From contig CAWAXW010000006.1 of the NCBI GenBank assembly GCA_963786155.1, forward strand, positions 186,001-250,000: a DNA stretch of 64,000 bases, written 5' to 3'. The notes beneath the pieces are model-generated. The model saw nothing but the letters and a program-made list of their open reading frames with translations, was not told the DNA's origin and did not search any database. The stretch comes from CAWAXW01 sp963786155 (GTDB lineage Bacteria; Actinomycetota; CADDZG01; WHSQ01). Below, piece after piece: positions 1 to 9,500 of this stretch (position 1 is the first letter of the stretch; each line of letters starts with the position of its first letter). The translations under genes and the position numbers were made by a program.

Positions 1-315
1 GACGATTCCTGGCGGGTCGTGCGCGAGACGCCGGGGGTCACCGGCTTCGTCGGGTCGGGTGCCAAGCCCACGCCGCTCTCTTTCAAAGAGGTGGATCGGA
101 TCCTGGGCGTCAAGGAAGAGGACAAGAAGAAGCTCAAGCCTCGGCTCGAGTTCGAGGAGCAGGAGAGCGTCCGGGTCATCTCCGGGCCGTTCGCCAACTT
201 CACCGGAACGATCTCCGAGATCAACGTCGACCAGTCGAAGCTCAAGGTGCTGGTCAACATCTTCGGTCGTGAGACCCCGGTCGAGCTGGGCTTCGACCAG
301 GTCGCAAAGCTCTAA
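1..315 (+). CDS. nusG: Transcription termination/antitermination factor NusG, 3' part
   Basis: The first 104 codons read open from base 1 and end at the stop at 313-315, so the 5' end of the gene lies outside the window. The visible part covers the end of the NGN domain (TPGVTGFVG) and the C-terminal KOW domain (VRVISGPFANFTGTI, then VNIFGRETPVELGFDQV). NusG binds RNA polymerase and links it to Rho or to the ribosome. It lies 12 bases upstream of rplK, the usual secE-nusG-rplK-rplA order. Identification is secure from the KOW motif and the position. Confidence 0.95.
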   Translation, partial: DDSWRVVRETPGVTGFVGSGAKPTPLSFKEVDRILGVKEEDKKKLKPRLEFEEQESVRVISGPFANFTGTISEINVDQSKLKVLVNIFGRETPVELGFDQVAKL

Positions 316-327
316 GGAGACGCGGAA

Positions 328-765
328 ATGGCAAACGGCGGTCGCCGCAAGAAAGTCATCCAACAACTGAAGCTGCAGATCCCCGCGGGCCAAGCAACGC
401 CGGCCCCCCCGGTCGGCCCGGCTCTCGGCCAGGCCGGCATCAACATCATGGAGTTCTGCAAGCAGTACAACTCCGAGACCCAGGCCCAGACGGGCACGAT
501 CGTCCCGGTCGAGATCACGGTCTATGAAGACCGCTCGTTCAGTTTCATCACGAAGACCCCACCGGCCGCGGTGCTGCTGAAGCAGAAGGCGGGGCTCGAC
601 AAGGGTTCCGGCGAGCCCAACCGCAACAAGGTGGGGACCGTCTCCCGCGATCAGGTCCGCGAGATCGCCGAGATCAAGTTGGCTGACCTGAACGCGAACG
701 ACGTCGACGCCGCGATGAAGATCATCGAAGGCACCGCTCGCAGCATGGGGATAACAGTCAGGTAG
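328..765 (+). CDS. rplK: 50S ribosomal protein L11
   Basis: 145 residues, close to the usual L11 length. The proline-rich N-terminal segment (IPAGQATPAPPVGPALGQ) and the C-terminal rRNA-binding region (KIIEGTARSMGI) are typical. L11 binds the GTPase-associated centre of 23S rRNA with L10 and L7/L12. The ATG start is preceded by AAGGAGACGC. It follows nusG by 12 bases and is probably cotranscribed with it. Confidence 0.97.
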   Translation: MANGGRRKKVIQQLKLQIPAGQATPAPPVGPALGQAGINIMEFCKQYNSETQAQTGTIVPVEITVYEDRSFSFITKTPPAAVLLKQKAGLDKGSGEPNRNKVGTVSRDQVREIAEIKLADLNANDVDAAMKIIEGTARSMGITVR

Positions 766-824
766 ATCAGCCGACTAGCTAGTGGGAGGCGCCTTCGGGG
801 CGTCGTTGACCACGAGGAGGAAGA

Positions 825-1562
825 ATGCCGAAACAGGGAAAGCGCCTGACGCAATCGTTCGAGCAGGTCGATCGCGACCACCTCTACGCACCGGGCGAGG
901 CCCTCAAGATCCTGAAGCAACTCCCGGTGGCGAAGTTCGACGAGACCATCGAGCTGAGCATCCGCCTGGGGGTCGACCCGCGCAAAGCCGACCAGATGGT
1001 CCGGGGAGCGGTCTCGCTCCCCAAGGGCACCGGCAAGTCGGTCCGTGTCGCGGTGTTCGCCAAGGGCGAGAAGGCCACACAAGCGCGCGAGGCGGGCGCG
1101 GACGAGGTCGGCGACGATGACCTGGCCGCGAAGGTCGAGGGTGGATGGCTCGATTTCGACGCAGCCGTCGCAACGCCCGACATGATGCCGACCGTAGGAA
1201 AGCTCGGGCGCGTGCTCGGCCCCCGCGGGCTGATGCCCAACCCGAAGTCCGGAACGGTGACCGAAGATGTGGCGAAGGCGGTCCAGGACCTTAAGGGCGG
1301 TCTCGTCGAATACCGCACCGACCGCCACGGCAATCTGCACCTCATCATCGGGAAGAAGTCGTTCCCCGAGGGCGACCTCGTCGAGAACTACGCAACGGTC
1401 ATCGACGAGATCGTGCGAGCCAAGCCCGCCGCCGCCAAGGGCAGATATCTGAAGAGCGTGACCCTCTCGTCCACGATGGGCCCGGGCATCAGGATCGACC
1501 CGGCCAAAGCGCGAGACCTCCAAGACGAGGAGATGGCTGAAGCGACCCCAGTCGAAGCCTAA
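825..1562 (+). CDS. rplA: 50S ribosomal protein L1
   Basis: 245 residues, normal for L1. The signature GKLGRVLGPRGLMPNPKSGT is intact near residues 125-145. L1 forms the mobile L1 stalk and in other bacteria represses translation of its own L11-L1 operon. It starts at ATG after a GAGGAGGA Shine-Dalgarno sequence, 59 bases after rplK. Confidence 0.97.
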   Translation: MPKQGKRLTQSFEQVDRDHLYAPGEALKILKQLPVAKFDETIELSIRLGVDPRKADQMVRGAVSLPKGTGKSVRVAVFAKGEKATQAREAGADEVGDDDLAAKVEGGWLDFDAAVATPDMMPTVGKLGRVLGPRGLMPNPKSGTVTEDVAKAVQDLKGGLVEYRTDRHGNLHLIIGKKSFPEGDLVENYATVIDEIVRAKPAAAKGRYLKSVTLSSTMGPGIRIDPAKARDLQDEEMAEATPVEA

Positions 1563-1580
1563 GGAAGAATCGAGTAATCT

Positions 1581-1655
1581 CACCATTCGCCGAAGACCGC
1601 CGGGGGCGTGAGCCTTAATCAGCCGGCGTAGGCCGTAGCGAGTCATCTGTTCTCG
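1581..1655 (+). promoter_or_regulatory. Probable L10 leader (autoregulatory mRNA site before rplJ)
   Basis: The gap between rplA and rplJ holds CCGAAGACCGCCGG (about 1590-1603), followed by AGCCGGCGTAGG (about 1621-1632). These resemble the conserved CGAAGACCG and GUAGG strands of the bacterial L10 leader, which the L10-L7/L12 complex binds to control its own synthesis. A terminator-like hairpin follows directly, which suggests attenuation. The motif match is by eye; a covariance-model search with the Rfam L10 leader would settle it. Confidence 0.6.
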
Positions 1656-1680
1656 CGGCCGCCTTCGGCGGCCGTTTTTT
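1656..1680 (+). terminator. Intrinsic terminator/attenuator before rplJ
   Basis: A perfect 8-bp stem (CGGCCGCC / GGCGGCCG) with a TTC loop is followed by six T residues at 1675-1680. It ends 21 bases before the rplJ start and directly follows the L10-leader-like sequence, so it could act as a regulated attenuator between rplKA and rplJL. Confidence 0.8.
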
Positions 1681-1701
1681 CGTCTTAACGAAGGAGACCG
1701 G

Positions 1702-2409
1702 ATGGCCAGACCTGAGAAGGTTGCGGCGGTGACCGAGATCGCCGAGCGGTTCTCGAACTCCAACGCGGCCCTCTTGACCGAGTACCGCGGCCTGTCCGTG
1801 GGGGACCTCGCCGAAGTGCGGGGAGCCCTCAGAGAGGCGGACGCGGACTACAAGGTCTTGAAGAACACCCTCGCCCGCATCGCGGTGAAGGAAGTTGGCT
1901 TCGAGGACCTCGTCGGGATGCTCGAGGGCCCGACGGCGATCGTGTTCATCCGCGGCGACGCGGTCGAGGCCGCCAAGGCGCTCGACGACGCCGCGAAGAA
2001 GTTCCCGATCCTCGTCGTCAAGGGCGGGATCGTCGCAGGCAAGATCATCGACGCCGACCAGGCGAAGCAACTCGCCAAGCTCGAGCCGCGTGAGGTGCAA
2101 CTGACCAAGATCGCCATGCTGGCGAATTCACCTCTGCAGCAGACCGTGAACGTCTTCGCGGCGATGCTGCGAGACCTCGGCTCGATGCTGGGCCAGGTGC
2201 TCGCCCAGAAGGAAGAGGAGGCCCCGGCCGCCGAGGCCCCGCCGCCCGAGGCCGAGTCGACCCCGGTCGAGGCGGAGGAATCGGAACCCGAAGCCGCCGC
2301 CGAGCCCGAGGCGCCTGCGGAAGCGGAGGCCCCCCAGGCAGAGGCCGAAGTGGCGGAACCAGAAGCCGATCAGACCGATGAGACCAAAGCAGAAGCGGAA
2401 GAGGAGTAG
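1702..2409 (+). CDS. rplJ: 50S ribosomal protein L10 with acidic C-terminal extension
   Basis: 235 residues against about 165-180 for typical L10. Residues 1-170 are the L10 fold (EYRGLSVGDLAEVR; VKGGIVAGKIID). Residues from about 171 form a low-complexity tail of almost only Glu, Ala and Pro. L10 anchors the L7/L12 dimers on the stalk base. ATG start after GAAGGAGACC. It is 9 bases from rplL and probably coexpressed with it under the L10 leader. The tail is encoded in the same GC-rich style as its neighbours and shows no frameshift. Confidence 0.96.
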   Translation: MARPEKVAAVTEIAERFSNSNAALLTEYRGLSVGDLAEVRGALREADADYKVLKNTLARIAVKEVGFEDLVGMLEGPTAIVFIRGDAVEAAKALDDAAKKFPILVVKGGIVAGKIIDADQAKQLAKLEPREVQLTKIAMLANSPLQQTVNVFAAMLRDLGSMLGQVLAQKEEEAPAAEAPPPEAESTPVEAEESEPEAAAEPEAPAEAEAPQAEAEVAEPEADQTDETKAEAEEE

Positions 2410-2418
2410 GAGGAACCC

Positions 2419-2820
2419 ATGGCTACGAAGACGCTCTCCCAGGAAGATGTCATCGAAGCGATCGCCAGTTGGACGGTGCTCGAGCTCTCCGAGTTCGTTA
2501 AGGCCTTCGAAGACAAGTTCGGTGTATCGGCAGCAGCCCCAGTGGCTATGGCGGCCCCCGCAGCGGGCGGCGCAGCCGGCGGCGACGGTGCCGCGGCCGA
2601 GGAGGAGAAGGACGAGTTCGACGTCGTCCTGACCGGTGCGGGCGACAAGAAGATCCAGGTCATCAAGGAGGTCCGCTCGCTCACGAGCCTGGGCCTGAAA
2701 GAGGCGAAAGACCTGGTCGACTCGGCCCCCAAGGCGGTCCTCGAGAAGGTCAACAAGGAGCAGGCCGAAGAGGCCAAGGGCAAGCTGGAAGGAGCCGGCG
2801 CCACCGTCGAGCTCAAGTAA
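2419..2820 (+). CDS. rplL: 50S ribosomal protein L7/L12
   Basis: 133 residues. An N-terminal dimerisation helix (ASWTVLELSEFVKAFEDKFG) is followed by an Ala/Gly-rich hinge near residues 38-60 and the C-terminal factor-binding domain (VLTGAGDKKIQVIKEVR, then GLGLKEAKDLVD-like SLGLKEAKDLVDSAP). It recruits translation GTPases. ATG start after GGAGGAACCC, downstream of rplJ, with a terminator hairpin 18 bases after its stop. Confidence 0.97.
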   Translation: MATKTLSQEDVIEAIASWTVLELSEFVKAFEDKFGVSAAAPVAMAAPAAGGAAGGDGAAAEEEKDEFDVVLTGAGDKKIQVIKEVRSLTSLGLKEAKDLVDSAPKAVLEKVNKEQAEEAKGKLEGAGATVELK

Positions 2821-2837
2821 TCGAGCCCCAGATCTAC

Positions 2838-2869
2838 AAGAAGGGCGGTCCTTAAGGGCCGCCCTTCTT
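2838..2869 (+). terminator. Hairpin terminator after rplL
   Basis: An 11-bp inverted repeat (AAGAAGGGCGG / CCGCCCTTCTT) sits 18 bases after the rplL stop. The descending arm ends in CTT and is not followed by a long T tract, so it may be a partial terminator. It opens the 364-base gap before rpoB (2821-3184), which otherwise holds two promoters and an untranslated leader. Confidence 0.7.
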
Positions 2870-2902
2870 GCTGTCTTGGGAATGGGCCCCCCGCGAAAAG
2901 TG

Positions 2903-2932
2903 TTGACGACCTAGCCGGGACGGGGCTAGAGT
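2903..2932 (+). promoter_or_regulatory. Upstream promoter of rpoBC
   Basis: TTGACG at 2903-2908 and TAGAGT at 2927-2932 are separated by 18 bases, fitting the housekeeping sigma consensus used in actinobacteria. It is the first of two promoters in the rplL-rpoB gap. Confidence 0.6.
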
Positions 2933-2992
2933 CCCGTTAGGAAGCCCTCGAAGGAGAACTGATAGAGGCTTCGACTGACGCAAGCATCGTGC

Positions 2993-3022
2993 TTGACGCC
3001 GGTATAGGTGCATGCCTATACT
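2993..3022 (+). promoter_or_regulatory. Downstream promoter of rpoBC
   Basis: TTGACG at 2993-2998 and TATACT at 3017-3022 are separated by 18 bases. It has the same -35 as the upstream promoter 90 bases away and a better -10. Transcripts from it would carry a leader of about 155 bases before the rpoB start at 3185. Confidence 0.7.
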
Positions 3023-3184
3023 GGCCGATTGCTATGTCCGGCAATCCTTCCGTTCCGTTCGCCTGTCGCGCGGCTAAGAACCGCCCAGGGGGACCCGGTT
3101 GGAGGACGTGCTGAGGGGGCTTAGCCAGATCCTCTCGTCGAATTTCAGATCGCGGTTCCACCCCATCCTTATGAGGAGGTTCGC

Positions 3185-6100
3185 TTGACCTTCAACGCCC
3201 TGCGCGAGCGCCGGTCCTTCGCCAAGCTGGAGGAGGTTCTCCCCCCACCCAATCTCGTGGCCGTACAGAGGGAGTCCTTCGACTGGTTCCTGAACGAGGG
3301 CCTCGCCGAGACCATGGCCGACATCTCCCCGATCGAGGATTTCACCGGGAACCTCGCTCTCTTGTTCGAGGGCCATCGCTTCGAGGAAGCGAAGTTCGAC
3401 GAGGAGGAGTGTAAGGCAAAAGACCTCGACTTCTCTCGCCCGCTGTTCGTGACGGCCGTCTTCCACAACAAGGAGACGGGCGAGATCAAGCAGCAGAACG
3501 TGTTCATGGGCGACTTCCCGATGATGACCAGCAAGGGGACGTTCATCATCAACGGGACCGAGCGGGTGGTCGTCAGCCAGCTCGTCCGTAGTCCCGGCGT
3601 CTACTTCGACCACGACGTCGACAAGGCAACGGACAAAGACATCTACGCCTGCAAGATCATCCCGGCCCGCGGGGCATGGCTCGAGTTCGACAACGACAAG
3701 AAGGACACGATCGGCGTCCGGATCGACCGCAAGCGTCGCCAGTACGCCACCGTGCTCCTCAAGGCTCTCGGCAAGGACGACGGTTCCGCATATACCGAGG
3801 ACGAGATCCTCGAGCTGTTCGGGGGGGCCGAGTCGATCGCCTACACGCTCGAGAAGGATGCGATTGAAACCCAAGAAGACGCCCTCATGGACGTCTACCG
3901 CAAGCTGCGTCCGGGCGAGCCGCCGACGGTCGAGAGCGCGAGCAACCTCCTGAACAACCTGTTCTTCAACAACAAGCGTTACGACCTCGCTCGCGTCGGC
4001 CGCTACAAGGTCAACAAGAAGCTGGGCTTCGGCCACGACGAGAAGACCATCCGCGAGATGGGCACGGTGCTGCGGCGCAGGGACATCCTCTCGACGTTGC
4101 AATACCTCGTGCGCCTGCACGGTCAGGACCCAGACTGCGACACCGACGACATCGACCACTTCGGCAACCGCCGGATCCGTCCCGTCGGCGAGCTGCTGCA
4201 GAACCAGATCCGGGTCGGGCTCTCCCGCATGGAGCGCGTCGTCAAGGAGCGGATGACGACCCAGGACGTCGAGGCCATCACGCCTCAGTCGCTGATCAAC
4301 ATCCGCCCCGTCGTCGCCTCGATCAAAGAGTTCTTCGGCTCCAGCCAGCTCAGCCAGTTCATGGACCAGACGAACCCCCTGACCGGCCTGACTCACCGCC
4401 GCCGCCTCAGCGCGCTGGGCCCAGGCGGCCTCTCGCGTGAGCGAGCGGGCTTCGAGGTCCGAGACGTGCACCCCAGCCACTACGGCCGCATGTGCCCGAT
4501 CGAGACGCCTGAAGGTCCGAACATCGGACTGATCGCGTCGCTGTCGACCTACGCACGGCTCAACCGCTACGGCTTCGTCGAGACCCCCTACCGGGTCGTC
4601 AAGGACGAGCGGGTCACCGACAAGATCCAGTACCTGACGGCAGACGAGGAAGACCGGGTCAACATCGCCCAGGCGAACGCAACCCTCGACGGCAACCGGT
4701 TCACCGAAGACCTGGTCGAGGTCCGAGGCCGCCGCAACGATTACGACCTCGTGCCTCCGCCGGAGGTCGACTTCATGGACGTGTCGCCGAAGCAGATCGT
4801 GTCGGTGTCGGCGGCTTGCATCCCATTCCTCGAGCACGACGACGCCAACCGGGCCCTGATGGGCGCCAACATGCAGCGTCAGGCAGTTCCTCTTCTCAAG
4901 ACCCAGGCCCCCATCGTCGGGACCGGGCTCGAGTACCGCGCCGCGATCGACGCGGGCAACGTCGTGCTCGCAGAAGGGGCCGGGACCGTCGAGGAGGTCG
5001 ACGCTGATCACATCGTGGTCGCGTCGGGCAACGAGCGGCACGAGTACAAGCTCGAGAAGTTCCGCCGGAGCAACCAGTCGACCTGCCTCAACCAGCGGCC
5101 TCTCGTCCGCGAGGGCCAGAAGGTCAAGAAGGGCGACATCCTCGCCGACGGCTCGTCGACCGACCTGGGCGAGCTCGCTCTCGGGGCCAACCTGATGGTG
5201 GCCTTCATGAGCTGGGGCGGTTACAACTTCGAAGACGCCATCATCCTGTCGGAGCGTCTCGTCAAGGAAGACATCCTGACCTCGATCCACATCGAGGAGT
5301 ACGAGATCGAGGCTCGCGACACCAAGCTCGGCCCCGAAGAGATCACCCGTGACATCCCGAACGTCTCGGAAGAGGTCCTCGCCGACCTCGACGAGCGCGG
5401 CGTCGTTCGCATCGGCGCCGACGTCGGTCCGGGTGACGTTCTCGTGGGCAAGGTCACTCCCAAGGGAGAGACCGAGCTAACTCCCGAGGAGCGCCTGTTG
5501 CGGGCGATCTTCGGCGAGAAGGCGCGTGAGGTGCGCGACACCTCGCTCAAGATGCCGCACGGTGAAGAGGGCAAGGTCATCGGTATCCGCGAGTTCTCGC
5601 GGGACACCGGCGACGAGCTGAGCCCCGGCGTCAACGAGCTCGTGCGGGTCTTCGTCGCCCAGAAGCGCAAGATCTCCGAAGGCGACAAGCTCGCCGGCCG
5701 CCACGGGAACAAGGGTGTCATCTCCAAGATCCTTCCGGAGCAGGACATGCCGTTCCTCGCGGACGGCACGCCGGTCGACATCATCCTCAACCCCCTCGGC
5801 GTTCCCTCCCGGATGAACCTGGGCCAGGTACTCGAAGCGCACCTCGGCTGGGTCGCCAAGCAGCGCTGGGAAGACACAGAAGGAATCGACATGCATCCGG
5901 GCGTGTGGCGCGATGCGAAACCTACGTTCGTCGCGACGCCCGTGTTCGACGGCGCCAAGGAGGACGAGATCCTTCAGGCACTCGATACGGTCTCCCAGCG
6001 AGATACGGAGTATCCGTTGGTCAACGAGGTCGGGAAGGCTCAGCTCTACGACGGCCGGACCGGCGAGCCGTACGACGCCGAGATCATCGATCGGCTACAT

Positions 6101-6548
6101 GTACATCCTGAAGCTCGTCCACATGGTCGACGACAAGATCCACGCTCGTTCGACCGGTCCCTACTCGATGATCACGCAGCAGCCGCTGGGCGGTAAGGCC
6201 CAGTTCGGCGGCCAGCGTTTCGGCGAGATGGAGGTCTGGGCGCTCGAGGCCTACGGAGCGGCTTACTGCTTGCAGGAGCTGCTGACCATCAAGTCCGACG
6301 ACGTGCTCGGCCGCGTGAAGGTCTACGAGGCCATCGTCAAGGGCGAGAACATCCCCGAGCCGGGGATCCCGGAGAGCTTCAAGGTGCTCATCAAAGAGAT
6401 GCAGTCGCTGTGCCTGAACGTCGAGGTCCTCTCGGCGGAGGGCGAAGAGATCGAGATGAAGGAGATCGACGAAGACATCTTCCGCACCGCGGAGGAGTTG
6501 GGCATCGATCTGTCCCGTCGTGAGCCGTCCTCAGTGGAAGAGGTGTAG
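3185..6548 (+). CDS. rpoB: DNA-directed RNA polymerase subunit beta (one frameshift near 6089)
   Basis: The beta subunit forms the catalytic core of RNA polymerase. TTG start after GAGGAGG, reading MTFNALRERRSFAKL. The rifampicin-pocket region (GSSQLSQFMDQTNPL, then LTHRRRLSALGPGG) is the unmutated, susceptible-type consensus. The frame breaks in the late conserved stretch EIIIGYMYILKLVH: as written it reads EIIDRLHVHP and stops at 6196, while the next frame continues GYMYILKLVHMVDDKIHARS to the stop at 6548. Removing the G at 6089 restores one 1120-residue protein. An essential gene is unlikely to be truly broken here. Three bases separate it from rpoC. Confidence 0.95.
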
Positions 6549-6551
6549 CCG

Positions 6552-9500
6552 GTGCTTGACGTCAACTACTTCGACGAACTGCGGATCGGTCTCGCTACAG
6601 GGGATCAGATCCGGGCCTGGTCCAACGGCGAGGTCAAGAAGCCGGAGACCATCAACTACCGGACGCTGAAGCCGGAGAAGGATGGGCTCTTCTGCGAGAA
6701 GATCTTCGGCCCCACCAAGGACTGGGAGTGCTACTGCGGTAAGTACAAGCGCGTCCGGTTCAAGGGCATCATCTGCGAGCGCTGTGGCGTCGAGGTAACG
6801 CGCGCCAAGGTACGGCGTGAGCGGATGGGGCACATCGAGTTGGCCGCTCCGGTGACGCACATCTGGTACTTCAAGGGCGTTCCCTCGCGTCTCGGCTACA
6901 TGCTCGACCTTGCTCCCAAGGAGCTCGAGAAGGTCATCTACTTCGCGGCGAGCATCGTCACGCACGTCGACGAGACGAAGCGACACAAGGAGCTCCCGCG
7001 CCTCGAAGAGGAGGTCGCCGAGGAGATCGCCCAGTTCGAGGCCAATCGCGATCGCCGGATCGAGGAGATCCTCAAGGAGACCGAGGGCCGTCTCGAGGAG
7101 ATGGAGGCTCGCAAGGCCCGCTCCTCCGAGAAGAACGCAGCCAAGAACCAGTCAGAGCGCCAGCAGCGCGAGGTGCGCGACCGGGCCGATAAGAACATCG
7201 ATCTTGTCAGGGCCACCTTCGAGAAGTTCCAGGACCTCCAGATCAAGGAGATCGTCGACGACGAGCAGATCTGGCGGGAGCTCAAGGATCGCTACGGCGA
7301 CTACTTCCGCGGCGGCATGGGCGCCGAGTCCGTAAAGGACCTCCTGGCCGCCATCGACCTGCACGCCGAGGCCGACTTCCTGCGGGAGCAGATCAAGACG
7401 GCGAAGGGCCAGAAGCGCCAGCGCGCGATCAAGCGCCTGAAAGTCGTCGCGCCGTTCACGGACACCACGAAGAAGAACACCCCGATGGGCATGGTCCTCG
7501 ACTGCGTGCCGGTGATCCCGCCGGACCTTCGCCCGATGGTCCAGCTCGACGGAGGCCGCTTCGCGACGAGCGACCTGAACGATCTCTACCGCCGTGTGAT
7601 CAACCGCAATAACCGCCTCAAGAGGCTGCTCGACCTCGGGGCGCCCGAGATCATCGTCAACAACGAGAAGCGGATGCTCCAGGAGGCCGTCGACGCGCTG
7701 TTCGACAACGGCCGCCGCGGACGTCCGGTGACGGGGCCGGGCAACCGTCCCCTCAAGTCACTCAGCGACATGCTCAAGGGTAAGCAAGGCCGCTTCCGCC
7801 AGAACCTTCTGGGAAAGCGCGTCGACTACTCGGGCCGGTCGGTCATCGTCTCGGGTCCGAAGCTCCGCCTGCACCAGTGCGGCCTTCCCAAGCAGATGGC
7901 CCTCGAGCTCTTCAAGCCCTTCGTGATGAAGCGGCTGGTCGACCTCGGCCACGCCCAGAACATCAAGAGCGCCAAGAGGATGGTCGAGCGGTCGCGTCCC
8001 CACGTGTGGGACGTGCTCGAAGAGATCATCCACGAGCACCCCGTGCTCCTGAACCGTGCGCCGACGCTTCACCGTCTCGGCATCCAGGCCTTCGAGCCGG
8101 TGCTGGTGGAGGGCAAGGCGATCCAGGTCCACCCGCTCGTCTGCTTCGCCTACAACGCGGACTTCGACGGCGACCAGATGGCCGTGCACGTTCCTCTGAG
8201 CTCCGAAGCGCAGGCCGAAGCTCGCCTGCTGATGCTCTCGGCTCACAACGTGCTGTCCCCGGCGAACGGCGACCCGGTAGTGGCGCCGACCCAGGACATC
8301 ATCATCGGCGCGTACTACCTCACGGTGGGCAAGGACGGCGAGCCGGGCGAGGGCAAGGTCCTCCCCAGCGCCGCCTACGCCATCGACGCGTATAGCCGCT
8401 ACAGGTGGACGGACTCCGATGGGAAAGCGCTGAAGGTGCCGCAGCGCGAGGTTGCACTTCACGCGACCATCAAGGTGCGCGGTCTCAAGCGCTTCGAGGA
8501 CGAGTCGCAGGAAGAGTTCGACGCCAACCCCAAGCGCCTGAAGGAGACGACGGTCGGCCGGATCCTGCTCAACGAGTGCTTCCCGGAAGACTTCCCGTAT
8601 CAGAACAGCGTCGTGAAGAAGAAGGAGCTCAGCGCCCTCATCGATCGCTGTGCCCGCACTTATCACAAGAAGGACCTCGCGGACATCCTCGACGCCGTCA
8701 AGGATGTCGGATTCCGCTTCGCGACCAAGGCCGGAGTCACCGTCGGACTCCAGGACGTGACGACGCCTCCGAGCAAGCCCAAGATCCTTGCCGAGCACGA
8801 GAAGCGTGCCGACAAGGTCGAGGGCCAGTACCGCAAGGGCGTCATCACCGAGCGCGAGCGTCGTCAGGAGCTTGTCGAGATCTGGACCGAGGCGACCGAC
8901 CGGGTCAAGGACGCCATGGAGGAAGAGTTCGACGAGCTCAACCCCATCTACATGATGGCCAACTCGGGAGCCCGAGGGAACATCATGCAGATCCGTCAGA
9001 TCGCCGGTATGCGCGGTCTGGTGGCGAACCCGAAGGGTGAGATCATCCCTCGGCCGATCCGCTCGAACTTCCGTGAAGGCCTCACGGTGCTCGAGTACTT
9101 CATCTCGACGCACGGCGCCCGCAAGGGTCTGGCAGACACCGCTCTGAGGACCGCCGACTCCGGTTACCTGACCAGGCGTCTGGTAGACGTCAGCCAGGAG
9201 ATCATCATCCGATCCGAGAACTGCGGAACGGATCGCGGCCTGCGGGTCGACGTCGAGAACGAGCGTGCCTACCTCAAGCAGAAGCTGCACGGCCGGGTGC
9301 TGCTCGAAGATGCGAAAGACGCCAAGGGCAAGGTCGTGGTTGCGGCCGGCACGCCGGTCACTCCGGAGATCGCGGCGGAGATCGAGAACGGTGGAGTGGC
9401 CGAAACGGTCGTGCGTTCCACTCTCACTTGCGATGCGCCCCACGGCGTTTGCCAGCAGTGCTACGGCATCTCGCTCGCGACCGGGAAGCTCGCCGAGTTG

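Noticed and set aside
2821..3184. tRNA or small RNA gene in the rplL-rpoB gap
   Set aside because: No cloverleaf or other stable RNA was seen; a terminator, two promoters and a leader explain the gap.
3074..5290. A minus-strand open frame of about 740 codons across rpoB
   Set aside because: Same reason: antisense shadow caused by high GC and codon bias; rpoB is unmistakable on the plus strand.
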